Below, in pieces: positions 23,306-33,032 of a DNA stretch of 64,000 nucleotides. A program made the translations under genes and the position numbers. The DNA is from Lachnospiraceae bacterium UBA7196 (lineage in GTDB: Bacteria > Bacillota > Clostridia > Lachnospirales > Lachnospiraceae), in the NCBI GenBank assembly GCA_002490835.1, contig DKUU01000025.1:62001-126000 (forward strand). The letters are read 5' to 3'. The notes below the pieces were generated by a model. The model was not told where the DNA came from. It did no database searches and saw only the letters and a list, made by a program, of their open reading frames with translations. The stretch's first letter is position 1; every line of letters begins with the position of its first letter.

Positions 23306-24782
23306 CACCCTGTTTGAAAATCGCGATATCGTGGAAACCTGCCGCCTCGGATTTTACCTTCTCTCCGGAAGCGACGCGCAGTACGTATTCAAACAGCTCC
23401 TGCGCCGTCTCTTCCAGCGTTTTCGTTTCCACGATCTGTCCCGCGTTAAAATCGATCCACCCCGCCTTCTTTTCGGCTAACGTCGAATTGGAGGCGATTT
23501 TCATTGTCGGCACGAGGGTCGCGAAAGGCGTCCCCCTGCCGGTGGTAAACAGCACAAGCTGGGCGCCGGAAACGGCCAGCGCGGTTGACGCGACCAGATC
23601 ATTTCCCGGGGCGGACAGTAGATTTAATCCGCTCTCTTTCACTCGCTCCCCGTACTGCAGCACGCCGCATACCGGCGCGGAACCGGATTTCTGGGTACAA
23701 CCAAGGGATTTATCTTCCAGTGTGGAAATACCGCCCTTTTTATTGCCCGGCGAAGGGTTCTCATAAATCGTCTGATCGTGCCGTATAAAATAATTCTTAA
23801 AATCGTTTATCAGGGCTACGGTCTTTTCAAAGGTCTCCAAATCTTTGCACCGATTCATCAGCAGCGTTTCCGCCCCGAACATTTCCGGAACTTCCGTCAA
23901 TATCGTCGTTCCGCCCTGCGCGATCAGCAGATCGGAGAACGCGCCCACCGCCGGATTGGCAGTGATCCCGGAAAGTCCGTCCGAACCGCCGCACTTCATA
24001 CCGACGATCAGCTTGGAAGCGTCGCAGGATGTCCGCCTGTCGTTCTTCGCTTCCTCATAGATTTCCCCGATCAGCCGAAGGGCCTCTTCTTCCTCATCCT
24101 CCACATCCTGACAGACCAGAAACTTGATCCGCTTTTCGTCGTATGCACCGATATAATCCATCAGCACGGGAATATTACTGTTCTCACAGCCAAGTCCCAG
24201 CACCAGCACGCCGGCGGCATTGGGATGATGAACGATATCCGCCAGCACTGTCCTCGTGTTCTCCTGATCGTCTCCCATCTGGGAACAGCCGTAAGGATGT
24301 TGAAAAGCGATGATATCCTCCACGCCTTCCCCGACGGCATACCGCGTCTTTGCCTTTGCCTCGATGCTCTTGGCCACGGAATTGACACAGCCCACCGTAG
24401 GCAGGATCCAGATCTCATTGCGGATCCCCGTGCGGCCGTCCGCCCTTTCATACCCCATAAAGGAAGCGCCCTTGCGCCTTTCCGGCAGTTTCAGTTCCGG
24501 CTCGTACCGATACTCCAGTACCTCTCCCAGCGCCGTGGCGAGGTTATGGGTATGCACCCATTCCCCCTTACGGATCGCCGTCTTCGCCAATCCGATGCGC
24601 GCGCCGTACTTGATGACCGGCTCCCCCTGACCGATATCGGCAAGCGCAAACTTATGCCCCTGCATAATGTCCTCCGTCAGGGTAACGCTCCCATCCTCAA
24701 GAGAAACCGCCGTCCCTTTTGCTAACGGCCGCAGGGCTACCGCCACCGTATCCTCTCTGTTGATTTTGATAAAATCCTGCAT
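23295..24782 (-). CDS. uxaA: Altronate dehydratase
   Basis: A 495-residue enzyme converting D-altronate to 2-keto-3-deoxygluconate. It has the N-terminal SAF-type domain (INREDTVAVALRPL), the linker and the large C-terminal domain with Cys in QHPYGCSQMG and LGLGCENSN and the block KCGGSDGLSGITANPAVG, typical of UxaA. I choose ATG at 24782, seven bases after GGAG; other in-frame ATGs lie upstream at 24788 and 24803. It is the last gene of the uxaC-uxaB-uxaA run and ends convergently with the DhuI-like gene. Confidence 0.93.
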   Translation of the reverse strand: MQDFIKINREDTVAVALRPLAKGTAVSLEDGSVTLTEDIMQGHKFALADIGQGEPVIKYGARIGLAKTAIRKGEWVHTHNLATALGEVLEYRYEPELKLPERRKGASFMGYERADGRTGIRNEIWILPTVGCVNSVAKSIEAKAKTRYAVGEGVEDIIAFQHPYGCSQMGDDQENTRTVLADIVHHPNAAGVLVLGLGCENSNIPVLMDYIGAYDEKRIKFLVCQDVEDEEEEALRLIGEIYEEAKNDRRTSCDASKLIVGMKCGGSDGLSGITANPAVGAFSDLLIAQGGTTILTEVPEMFGAETLLMNRCKDLETFEKTVALINDFKNYFIRHDQTIYENPSPGNKKGGISTLEDKSLGCTQKSGSAPVCGVLQYGERVKESGLNLLSAPGNDLVASTALAVSGAQLVLFTTGRGTPFATLVPTMKIASNSTLAEKKAGWIDFNAGQIVETKTLEETAQELFEYVLRVASGEKVKSEAAGFHDIAIFKQGVTL

Positions 24783-24885
24783 TTCCATTCTCCATGACAT
24801 CACACTGCTGCATGAACTTTTGAAGTTCCAAGACGACTATCCCGCCCTGGTAATGACTCTCTCCGGCAGAAACTTCTAACATTTT

Positions 24886-26214
24886 TCAGCTTGCCAGAAT
24901 CATGTCATATGCCTTTGCCATACCCTCTGCTTCGATCACCTGATACCACTTTTCCACATCGGGAAGCAGGTCTGTCAGATCCCCGCCCCAGTAATCTTCC
25001 CGCTTCAAGATATCCGCAACAGACGCTGTCTTCATAAACTGCATGATCTCTTCCCCGTCATTGGCGCTGTCCGTCCGATAAAACGCGATCAACGCCGCCA
25101 GCGAAAAGACCAGCGCCTGCGGATAAACCCCTCTCTGCTCTTTATATTCCAAAATCGTAGGCAGCACGCGCGCCTTGAATTTGGACACGGAATTGAGGGC
25201 GATCGATAACAGCAGATGCTTGATAAAGGGATTCGAAAAACGCTCTAACACCGCTTTGCCAAACGCTCGGTTATCTTCCGTATCGCCGATCGTGGGGATG
25301 ATCTCGTCAAAAATACACTTCTTTAAAAGCGCGGAAACTTTCTCGTCTTTCAGACACTCTCCCACCGTTTCCAGTCCGTACAGATGCGCACCCAGAACCA
25401 TTGATGTATGCGCGCCGTTCAAGATGCGGACCTTTCTCTTTTTATAGGGATCTACATTGTCGGTCCAGATCACATGGAATCCGGCCTTCTGCAGAGGAAG
25501 CTCATCTTCGTGCTGCCCTTGAATCACCCACAGATGGAAGATCTCAGCCGTATCCATCATATTATCCTGCTCGCCGATCCTCTCGCAGAGCGCGGCATGT
25601 TCATCCCTTGGAAAGCCCGTCACGATGCGATCGACTAACGTAGAGCAAAAGTCGTTCTCTTTCTCCAGCCAGATTTGGAAACCTTCCTCCAAGCCCCAGT
25701 GTTTTGCATACTGCATACAGCATTTACGCAGTTCCTCCCCGTTATGGTCGATCAGCTCGCAGGAAAGGATAATAAAGCCCGGCAGCCCCAGCTGATACCG
25801 CCTGTAGAGAAGCTGCGTCAGTTTTCCGGGAAAAGACTTAGCGGGCGCGTCATCCAGCCGGTTATCCGCCACAAACTCGATCCCCGCCTCCGTCGTATTG
25901 GAGACAATAAAACGAAAATCCGCATTCTCCGCCAGCTTTTGATACGCCTCATGCTCCGTATAGGGATTGACGCATCTGGAGATCACATTGATGCGGGTAT
26001 GCTCGTCTACGACCTCACCGTCCTCAATCCCCCGCAGGAACAAATTGTATTCGCAGTTCTGCTTCATCAGCATCTCGCACATGCCTTTTTCAATCGGCTG
26101 TACCACCACCACCGAGCCGTCAAACAGACCCTGATCGTTCATCTTCTGCAAAAAATAATCAACGAAGCCTCTTAAGAAGCCGCCCTCGCCAAACTGTATC
26201 ACTTTTTCTTTCAT
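24886..26214 (-). CDS. uxaB: Tagaturonate reductase (altronate oxidoreductase)
   Basis: A 442-residue member of the mannitol dehydrogenase family that reduces D-tagaturonate to D-altronate. N-terminal IQFGEGGFLRGFVDYFLQKM is typical of UxaB; the catalytic block RKVRILNGAHTS gives Lys/Asn/His. Start at 26214 is six bases after GAGGGAG; an in-frame ATG at 26229 overlaps the uxaC stop. It sits between uxaC and uxaA, which distinguishes it from uxuB elsewhere in the window. Confidence 0.93.
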   Translation of the reverse strand: MKEKVIQFGEGGFLRGFVDYFLQKMNDQGLFDGSVVVVQPIEKGMCEMLMKQNCEYNLFLRGIEDGEVVDEHTRINVISRCVNPYTEHEAYQKLAENADFRFIVSNTTEAGIEFVADNRLDDAPAKSFPGKLTQLLYRRYQLGLPGFIILSCELIDHNGEELRKCCMQYAKHWGLEEGFQIWLEKENDFCSTLVDRIVTGFPRDEHAALCERIGEQDNMMDTAEIFHLWVIQGQHEDELPLQKAGFHVIWTDNVDPYKKRKVRILNGAHTSMVLGAHLYGLETVGECLKDEKVSALLKKCIFDEIIPTIGDTEDNRAFGKAVLERFSNPFIKHLLLSIALNSVSKFKARVLPTILEYKEQRGVYPQALVFSLAALIAFYRTDSANDGEEIMQFMKTASVADILKREDYWGGDLTDLLPDVEKWYQVIEAEGMAKAYDMILAS

Positions 26215-26225
26215 ATCATTCTCCC

Positions 26226-27656
26226 TCATCCCTTCAACTTCGCGTCCGCATCCAGTGAAAAGCCGAAATACCGCACCGCGTTCCGGTAAGAAATATCCCG
26301 GATCAAAGCTTCCAGCGATTCCTTGTCATCCGGATACTCTCCGTTTTCCACCCAGCCGCCGATCAGATTACAGAGGATACGGCGGAAATATTCATGCCGG
26401 GTATAAGATAAGAAGCTGCGAGAATCCGTGAGCATGCCAAGGAAATTCCCCAGAAGCCCCAGATTTGCCAGCGATACCATCTGATCGATCATGCCCTGCT
26501 TATTATCATTAAACCACCATGCGCTTCCCTGCTGCACTTTTCCGATCGCATCCGCGCTCTGGAAACAGCCGATAATGGTGCCGATCGCCGCATTGTCATT
26601 CGGATTCAAACTATATACAATGGTTTTCGGAAGCTGATCCGGCTCCGCCAACGCATTCAGGAAATCGGCAAGCTGCGCCGAAGGCGCATAATTATTGATA
26701 CAGTCCACGCCAGTGTCAGGCCCAAGGCGCTTATAGATCAATTGGTTATTATCCCTTTTTGCGCCGTAGTGGAGCTGCATCACCCAGTTTTTCTCATGAT
26801 AAAGCCTGCCCATTGCCAGCATAAAGGCCGTCTTAAACTGTAATTCTTCCTCACGCTCTATTATACCGCCCTTTAAGCGCTTTGCAAAGACCGCCTCAGC
26901 TTCTTCTTTGGAAGCGGGCGCATAGATCACATACTCCAGTCCGTGATCGGACACGCTGCACCCGTGCGCCGCAAAATATTCCATCCGCACCTTCAACGCT
27001 TCCACCAGCTTCGCAAAGCTGTCGATCTTCACGCCGCTTACTTCCGAAAGCTTTGCGATATAATCCAAATAATCCGGCTTCTCCAGATTCATCGCCTTAT
27101 CGGGTCTCCATGCCGGCAGCACCTGTACCTCAAAACTGTCGTCGGCCGCCAACTTTTCATGCCATTCCAAGGTATCCACCGGATCGTCCGTCGTGCAGAT
27201 CAAAGTGACACCCGATCTGCGGATGATATTTCTTACACTCATGTCATCTTTTTGCAATGCTTCATTGCAGAGATTCCAGACTTCTTCCGCCGTCCTGCCG
27301 TTTAATGCGCCGTGATACCCGAAATACCGCTGCAGTTCCAGATGACTCCAGTGATACAGCGGGTTGCCGATCGCTTTTTCCAGCGTTTCCGCCCATTTCT
27401 GGAATTTCTCGCGGTCCGGCGCATCTCCCGTGATATACTTTTCTTCCACGCCGTTCGAGCGCATCTGCCGCCATTTATAGTGGTCGCCGCCCAGCCATAC
27501 CTGCGTGATATTCTCAAACTTGCGGTCTTCGGCGATCTCCCGCGGGTTGATGTGGCAGTGGTAATCCAGAATCGGCGTTACCTCGGCGTAATCGTGGAAA
27601 AGCCGTCTGGCTGTTTCCGTCTCCAGTAAAAAATCTTTGTCCATAAATGCTTTCAT
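26226..27656 (-). CDS. uxaC: Glucuronate isomerase (uronate isomerase)
   Basis: A 476-residue amidohydrolase-superfamily isomerase that turns D-glucuronate into D-fructuronate and D-galacturonate into D-tagaturonate. The metal site YHCHINPREIA near residue 33, the family block VWLGGDHYKWRQMRSNG, LHYGAKRDNN and FLGMLTDSRSFLSY are all present, and the length is full. It feeds both the uxuBA and uxaBA branches encoded here. It lies 23 bases after a KdgF-like cupin gene. Confidence 0.96.
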   Translation of the reverse strand: MKAFMDKDFLLETETARRLFHDYAEVTPILDYHCHINPREIAEDRKFENITQVWLGGDHYKWRQMRSNGVEEKYITGDAPDREKFQKWAETLEKAIGNPLYHWSHLELQRYFGYHGALNGRTAEEVWNLCNEALQKDDMSVRNIIRRSGVTLICTTDDPVDTLEWHEKLAADDSFEVQVLPAWRPDKAMNLEKPDYLDYIAKLSEVSGVKIDSFAKLVEALKVRMEYFAAHGCSVSDHGLEYVIYAPASKEEAEAVFAKRLKGGIIEREEELQFKTAFMLAMGRLYHEKNWVMQLHYGAKRDNNQLIYKRLGPDTGVDCINNYAPSAQLADFLNALAEPDQLPKTIVYSLNPNDNAAIGTIIGCFQSADAIGKVQQGSAWWFNDNKQGMIDQMVSLANLGLLGNFLGMLTDSRSFLSYTRHEYFRRILCNLIGGWVENGEYPDDKESLEALIRDISYRNAVRYFGFSLDADAKLKG

Positions 27657-27679
27657 ATTTGTTCTGTTCTCCTTTCTTT

Positions 27680-28021
27680 TTATACGAAGTCCTCCCGCAT
27701 GGGCGTGAAAATGTCCAGCAGGATCCCTTCTTTCAGGCAGACGCAGCCATGCTCCACCTCGTCTTTCTTTAACATGCTGTCCCCCGGATTGACGATCCTT
27801 TTTTCTCCGTCGATCGTAAATTCAAACTGTCCTTTCACCACATAGGTGATCTGTGTGTGGGGATGATGGTGCAGCGCCCCCACCGCCCCTTTTGCAAAGT
27901 GATTTTCCACGATCATCAGCTCATCCGTGTAGGAAAGGATCTTGCGCTTAACCCCCGCCGAGGCTTCCTCAAGATCGATCTCCCCGTTTGCGTTCCAGAC
28001 ACGATTTTTCTCCGTTCTCAT
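27680..28021 (-). CDS. kdgF: Cupin protein, KdgF-like
   Basis: A 113-residue single-domain cupin. Metal-binding motif 1 is HHHPHTQITYVVKGQFEF; motif 2 is PGD..., VEHGC; the C-terminus LLDIFTPMREDF closely resembles KdgF, which opens the ring of 4,5-unsaturated uronates in pectin and alginate breakdown. The ATG overlaps the stop of the MFS gene (ATGA) and follows AAGG. Its place just before uxaC supports a uronate role, and it would be the first step before the DhuI/DhuD-like enzymes. Confidence 0.7.
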   Translation of the reverse strand: MRTEKNRVWNANGEIDLEEASAGVKRKILSYTDELMIVENHFAKGAVGALHHHPHTQITYVVKGQFEFTIDGEKRIVNPGDSMLKKDEVEHGCVCLKEGILLDIFTPMREDFV

Positions 28022-29196
28022 GCTGCCTTCCCTTCTCCTTTCTCTTTTTCCCGTTCCCGCCGCACATACCCGCACAGCGCCATGATCAGCGCCATATCAA
28101 GCAAAACAACGACGACCACCGAACTCATGCCATAGGCGATCCCCGCCTGTTGCGCGATCCGTCCTATGACAGACGGCATCAGGATGGAGCCCATGCTTGC
28201 TATCGTTAAAATAAAGCTCCACGCCATCGCATATTTTTGGATCAAAGCGCCGCAGAAAGAAACCGTCGTCGGATAGATTCCCGCCATGCTGTAGCCAAAC
28301 CCCATGATACCGATAACGATCAGCGCCGTATTTTTACTAAGCAGCAGCCAGAAAAAGAACGCCACGATGCCAATTCCCATCACCGGCAGCAGCCGCTCCT
28401 TTTGGACCCGCTCCGAGGCCCACGCCGTACTCAACCGCCCCGCGAGCATCATGGTCCACAGCACGCTCGCCATCAGCTGCGATAAGGCGTCGCTCAAAAG
28501 CCCCGTATCGACAAAATAAGTGATCAGCCAGCCGATGACCCCCTGCTCCGCGCATAAATAAAAGAACAACGTGGCAGTACACAAATAAAACAGCGGTTCT
28601 TTAAAAAACCCAAAATTACCGCTTTTCTTCTCCTTTTTCACGGATTCCTGCGCGTCCACGGGTATCAGAAAATACAGCATCCAGCTCAAAACGCCCATCG
28701 CCGCCATAAAATAGCAGGCATAGATCCAGCGGAACGCGTCCGTCCTCGTCAAAAGCGTCAAAAGTATAGGGAACAAAAACGCGCCGATCGAAAACATTGC
28801 GTGCAGGCCGTTTAGGAAACCGGCCTTTCCCGGCGCCAGACTGTTGATCTCGGTATTGCCGAAGTTGCTCGATGCGCCCCTTGCCAATCCCGTCAGCAGA
28901 AAAGCCGCCGCCAGCGCTATCTGTGAATTTCCTCCCAAAATCAAAAGATAAGAAAGCGCGTAGCACGCGTTAAATATGAGAATGCTCTTTTTGCGCCCAA
29001 TCACCGCAGCCGCCGCTCCCGCCGCAAAGCCGGAAATCAGGTTCCCCACGGAATGCAGGCTCACAAGCAGACCGGCAAACACATAATCCAGATTTCTCGC
29101 TTCCCTGATAAAGGGCAGCAGCGAACCGATGGACAGTGCCAAAAACCCATTTAACATAAAGGCAAGATAAGTATAACATAATCGTTTTTTTCTCAT
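28018..29196 (-). CDS. MFS transporter
   Basis: A 392-residue protein with about 12 membrane spans and a central cytoplasmic loop (QESVKKEKKSGN near 200), plus the A-type motif between spans 2 and 3 (GRKKSILIFNACYALSY). It resembles the FucP/sugar-porter-like MFS branch. It starts only three bases after the second dctP and overlaps kdgF, so it belongs to the uronate operon and probably imports sugar acids or oligosaccharide breakdown products. The exact substrate is not evident. Confidence 0.82.
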   Translation of the reverse strand: MRKKRLCYTYLAFMLNGFLALSIGSLLPFIREARNLDYVFAGLLVSLHSVGNLISGFAAGAAAAVIGRKKSILIFNACYALSYLLILGGNSQIALAAAFLLTGLARGASSNFGNTEINSLAPGKAGFLNGLHAMFSIGAFLFPILLTLLTRTDAFRWIYACYFMAAMGVLSWMLYFLIPVDAQESVKKEKKSGNFGFFKEPLFYLCTATLFFYLCAEQGVIGWLITYFVDTGLLSDALSQLMASVLWTMMLAGRLSTAWASERVQKERLLPVMGIGIVAFFFWLLLSKNTALIVIGIMGFGYSMAGIYPTTVSFCGALIQKYAMAWSFILTIASMGSILMPSVIGRIAQQAGIAYGMSSVVVVVLLDMALIMALCGYVRREREKEKGEGKAA

Positions 29197-29199
29197 AAA

Positions 29200-30210
29200 T
29201 TATTTTCCCATGATCTCTTCGATCACGTCTCCGTAGTCTTCGTAATACTGTTCATAGACCGGCGCCATTGCAGTGCGGAATTTCGCCAGTTCTTCATCGG
29301 TCAGCCGAATCTCCTGCACGTTGTTTGCCAACGCATTCTCCCGCGCCTGCTCCTCATGTTCCGTCCAAAGCTGCCTCTCATAGAGGGCAGACTCCCTCGC
29401 GCATTCCGTTATGATCCGGCGGTCCTCCCCAGACAGCTGCTCCCACGTATGCACCGAGCAGATCTGCATTTCCGGTATCCGGATATGCTCATCCACCGTA
29501 AAATATTTCGCCACCTCATAATGTCTCATGGTCTCATAGGAAGACCAGTTATTTTCCGCCCCGTCCACCTGCTTGCGCTCCAGCGCCTCATAGACCCTGT
29601 CATAGGGCATCTGTACCGGCTGTGCGTCCAAGGCGGTGATCATATCGGACATCATTTCCGCTTCCTGCACCCGGATGCGCAGGCCCTTCATATCTTCCAG
29701 CTTTTCGACCGGCGTCGCGCAGTAAATATTCCTTGCGCCGGCGTCATACCACGAAAGCCCTACCAGACCGTATTCGCAGGGATACTCCAAAAAACGCTCC
29801 CCGATCTCCCCGTCAAGCACCCGCCACATATGTGCGGAATCATCATACAGATAGGGAAGCTGCAGTACCGACATCTCCTGCACATAATCGGAAATCTGCG
29901 CGATGGATATCCTCGCGAAATCGATCCCGCCGTAGCGCATCTGTTTGATTACTTCGGATTCCGATCCCATCACGCCTTCCGCATAGACCCGAATCCGGAT
30001 GCGCCCCTGCGTGCGCTCTTCCACCAGTGCGGCAAACCGCTCCGCCCCCAGCGTGGTCGGATAATCCTCTGTCTGGTTTTCCGCATAGGTAAAGACGTAT
30101 TCCGGCTCTGCTTCCTTGCTCCCGCTCACCAGATAAACGACGGCTCCCAAAACGATGACCAAGACCGCCGCGGCCCCTGCCCAGATTTTAATCTGCTTTC
30201 CTTTCTCCAT
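29200..30210 (-). CDS. DctP-family binding protein with membrane anchor, possible sensor partner
   Basis: A 336-residue TRAP-type solute-binding protein. It has an N-terminal span (about residues 10-29) but no lipobox cysteine and no clear cleavage site, so it is likely anchored. The conserved ligand-carboxylate Arg lies in GLRIRVQEAEM. It is not next to permease genes but directly after the response regulator and sensor kinase. XylFII-LytSR of Clostridium beijerinckii is a known case of a binding protein that reports ligand to a LytS kinase, so a sensory role is a reasonable inference. It could also be a second receptor for the TRAP permease encoded at 33033-34855. Confidence 0.85.
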   Translation of the reverse strand: MEKGKQIKIWAGAAAVLVIVLGAVVYLVSGSKEAEPEYVFTYAENQTEDYPTTLGAERFAALVEERTQGRIRIRVYAEGVMGSESEVIKQMRYGGIDFARISIAQISDYVQEMSVLQLPYLYDDSAHMWRVLDGEIGERFLEYPCEYGLVGLSWYDAGARNIYCATPVEKLEDMKGLRIRVQEAEMMSDMITALDAQPVQMPYDRVYEALERKQVDGAENNWSSYETMRHYEVAKYFTVDEHIRIPEMQICSVHTWEQLSGEDRRIITECARESALYERQLWTEHEEQARENALANNVQEIRLTDEELAKFRTAMAPVYEQYYEDYGDVIEEIMGK

Positions 30211-30226
30211 TCCGGCACCTCAATTT

Positions 30227-31012
30227 TTATACGGACAGCTGCATCGCCCTGTACTCACTCGGCGTAAAACCGGTAATGCGCTTGAAAACCTTGGTAAAAT
30301 ACCCCGAATCGCGGTAGCCTACCCTCCTGCTGACATCCCTGACGTTGATCGTGATATCCGCTAATAATTCCTTCGCCTTTTCCACCCTTAGTTCCGACAA
30401 ATACATGATAAAATTTTTGTCAAAATTATTCTTAAAAAACTTACAGAAATAAACTTCCGAATAATGCAGCGCCGCCGCCGCATCCTGTAAACAGATATCT
30501 TCCATATAATGCGTTTCTATATACTGCCGCACGCGCTCTATCTGCAGCTGGTTCTTTAACTGCTCCTGCTTCTCCCCAGCCGTGTCCGCGCCGTTGTCGG
30601 CCAAATATTCCCTATTCTCATCCTCCCGCTGCGCCAGATGGATCGCTTCGTCGATCACGGCGATCAATTCATCCTTCGACCATGGTTTCAGCAGATAGTC
30701 AAGGGCATGCACCTTGATCGCCCTCTTTGCAAAATCAAACTCATCGTAAGCCGTCAGAAAGATGATGCTGCAGTCCGGATCCTCTTCCCGTATCGTCTCC
30801 GCCGCTTCCAGTCCGTCAATGCCCGGCATGGAAATATCCATCAGCACGACCTGACAAGGAGACTGGCGGACGATCTCGACCGCCTCTCTTCCGTTGACCG
30901 CTTGAGTCAATTCTATCTCGTCCCCAAAATGATTCTGTATCATTTTACTGACTACCATTCTTTCGATCGGCTCATCATCCGCGATCAATATCCGAAAACG
31001 ATTCTCCCTCAA
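30227..31012 (-). CDS. YesN-type response regulator with AraC DNA-binding domain
   Basis: A 261-residue regulator. The receiver domain (1-120) has ADDE and phospho-acceptor Asp59 in LMDISMPGIDG; the AraC-type helix-turn-helix pair occupies about 165-261 and ends with RVGYRDSGYFTKVFKRITG. The gene overlaps the kinase stop by four bases (ATGA). It probably controls the TRAP and uronate genes around it. Confidence 0.92.
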   Translation of the reverse strand: MRENRFRILIADDEPIERMVVSKMIQNHFGDEIELTQAVNGREAVEIVRQSPCQVVLMDISMPGIDGLEAAETIREEDPDCSIIFLTAYDEFDFAKRAIKVHALDYLLKPWSKDELIAVIDEAIHLAQREDENREYLADNGADTAGEKQEQLKNQLQIERVRQYIETHYMEDICLQDAAAALHYSEVYFCKFFKNNFDKNFIMYLSELRVEKAKELLADITINVRDVSRRVGYRDSGYFTKVFKRITGFTPSEYRAMQLSV

Positions 31013-32499
31013 AATGATCCCCTCTCATCCGGTATCGTAATACTGATCACCGTACCGACACCTGCTTTGCTGTGTATCCGGATGCCGCCTCTGTCATACA
31101 TCGCATGCAGGCGTTTGTTGATATTAAACAAGCCGATACTCGTCTGACCCGTTTCCTCTTCCTGCAGCTGCCTTCTTAAATCGATCAGCTTCTGCCGTTC
31201 CATTCCCATACCGTCGTCGGCTATCGTCATGCGGATCATACCGCCCCGCTCCCTAATCCGGATCAGGATATGCCCGCCCTCCTCTTTGGAGATCAATCCA
31301 TGTATGATCGCATTCTCCACAAGCGGCTGGAACGTAAACGTCGGGATCATGACCGCCTCGGCATCTGTCTGGCAGTCTATCCTATATTCTATTCTACTTC
31401 CAAACCGCATTTTCTGCAAAAACATATAATCGCTGACTACTTTCAATTCCCGCGCCAACGGCACTTTTTCTTCCGGCGTCTTCAGATTATACCGGAACAG
31501 GGAACTGAGCGCCTTTGTCATCTCCTCTGTTGTCTGCGCGCCTTCCAGATTGGCCATGCCGCTGATCACATTGAGGGTATTAAACAAAAAATGCGGACGG
31601 ATCTGGCTCTTTAACAGCTCCAGTTCCATCGCGTCAAGACGGCCGGCGATCTCAAGCTTTTCCAGTTCTTCCGCATGGTATAAGTCAAGCGCCCGCCGTT
31701 TTTCCTCCAAAGCCATGATATACTGTCCGGTGGCATATTTCATCTTATTGAAGGCGTTCACCAGCTCTCCCAGCTCGTCCTCATTGCGCACCTTAATATC
31801 TTCGATAAAAAAATCATTGCCCGCAATCTTACGGGATGCCTCCGCCAATTCCATGACCGGCGTCACGATTGAGCGGTTCATCAGATCTGATATTTTCCGG
31901 ATGCAGAAGAAAAACAGCAGCTCGATCACAATGATCACCGCAGGAATGATAATGATGATCCGTACTCTCGCGCTGTATACGCTCACGCCGTCTTCCAGCG
32001 TATCCCGCATCAGTTGTTTGCCGTAGCTTTGCAGATAATTCTGGATATCATATACCTCGTACAGCGCGCTGATATAGTCCGGCGTATTCCCCGCCGCGTC
32101 AAGTACCGCGTCTCTCTTTTCGCAGTACACCTGATACATATTTAAGACCGACCATGTCCTTGCATACCGGCCTTCTGCCATCTCCCCGTATGTAAAAGGC
32201 AGCTGCGAGACGACACGCTTTGTATCTTCCATAGCCGCCATCAACTGTCTAAAGGTATTCTCGTCTCTTCGCTTACTATACTGCTCAAACGCCGAAGCCT
32301 CTGTTTCCAGACACTGCACAAAATCGCTGGCGACCGAATTACTCTGCAAAATAGAAGAAAAATCCAGCAGGGAAGATTTGATTGCCCAGATAGCTAAAAA
32401 AATAGACAACAGGATGACGAAAAATACAACATTGGTAAACAGCTTCAGTTTCCGCTTTATCTTTAGAGACTGCCAGATTTTTCCCAAACGCTGTTTCAT
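31009..32499 (-). CDS. LytS/YesM-type sensor histidine kinase
   Basis: A 496-residue kinase: span 1 at about 22-44, a 135-residue extracellular helical sensor, span 2 at 180-201, HAMP linker to about 258, a coiled coil, the His_kinase block QIRPHFLFNTLN with His303, and ATPase motifs VENAIIHGL and DDGMGM. The ATG has AGGAG. It is co-translated with its regulator and sits in the middle of the TRAP gene cluster. Confidence 0.92.
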   Translation of the reverse strand: MKQRLGKIWQSLKIKRKLKLFTNVVFFVILLSIFLAIWAIKSSLLDFSSILQSNSVASDFVQCLETEASAFEQYSKRRDENTFRQLMAAMEDTKRVVSQLPFTYGEMAEGRYARTWSVLNMYQVYCEKRDAVLDAAGNTPDYISALYEVYDIQNYLQSYGKQLMRDTLEDGVSVYSARVRIIIIIPAVIIVIELLFFFCIRKISDLMNRSIVTPVMELAEASRKIAGNDFFIEDIKVRNEDELGELVNAFNKMKYATGQYIMALEEKRRALDLYHAEELEKLEIAGRLDAMELELLKSQIRPHFLFNTLNVISGMANLEGAQTTEEMTKALSSLFRYNLKTPEEKVPLARELKVVSDYMFLQKMRFGSRIEYRIDCQTDAEAVMIPTFTFQPLVENAIIHGLISKEEGGHILIRIRERGGMIRMTIADDGMGMERQKLIDLRRQLQEEETGQTSIGLFNINKRLHAMYDRGGIRIHSKAGVGTVISITIPDERGSF

Positions 32500-32527
32500 A
32501 AACTGTCACTCCTATTGCAACGACAGA

Positions 32528-33007
32528 CTATTTACGGGACGTATCGATTTTCGCCTTTACATCCTGATAAAACGTTTCCTTTTCGCTTCCCAGCACGCGG
32601 TTTGTCAGCATGTAGCCATGATTGGCATCCGTAAACACAATGAACATCCCCGCTTCCCTGACAATGTTCCTTACCCGCTTCCACGGCACCAGTTCATACT
32701 GCGCGCCAAGCGTGACGTGGATGCCGTCCTCTTGAAACGTAAGCTCCGTCCCCTGCGGACTGACAGCCGCCTGTGTCTTGGCTTTCAGATAAACGCCAAG
32801 CGGCTGTATCACCGGAATGATCAGGCACGCCATAAACAGCAGTGCCTGAACAAAATCACCGGCCTGATCCCAAAACCGATAGGATAATAAAATTACGGAA
32901 ACCCCAAAAACGATATTACACACACCTACCGGAGAATGGTAGGTGCGGTACATGGACAGCCGCCATAAGTCGGCTGCCCTTATGTAACACTTGTACTGAT
33001 AATACAT
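32528..33007 (-). CDS. YcxB-like membrane protein
   Basis: A 159-residue protein with two closely spaced membrane spans (about 30-46 and 53-76) and a C-terminal cytoplasmic domain resembling the YcxB family (GTELTFQEDGIHVTLGAQYE, then WKRVRNIVREAGMFIVF). Function is unknown. It lies between dctM and the kinase gene with short gaps, so it is part of the same transcript. No link to TRAP transport is established. Confidence 0.65.
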   Translation of the reverse strand: MYYQYKCYIRAADLWRLSMYRTYHSPVGVCNIVFGVSVILLSYRFWDQAGDFVQALLFMACLIIPVIQPLGVYLKAKTQAAVSPQGTELTFQEDGIHVTLGAQYELVPWKRVRNIVREAGMFIVFTDANHGYMLTNRVLGSEKETFYQDVKAKIDTSRK

Positions 33008-33032
33008 GTCGGACCCTTTCCCGCGCTCCGGA

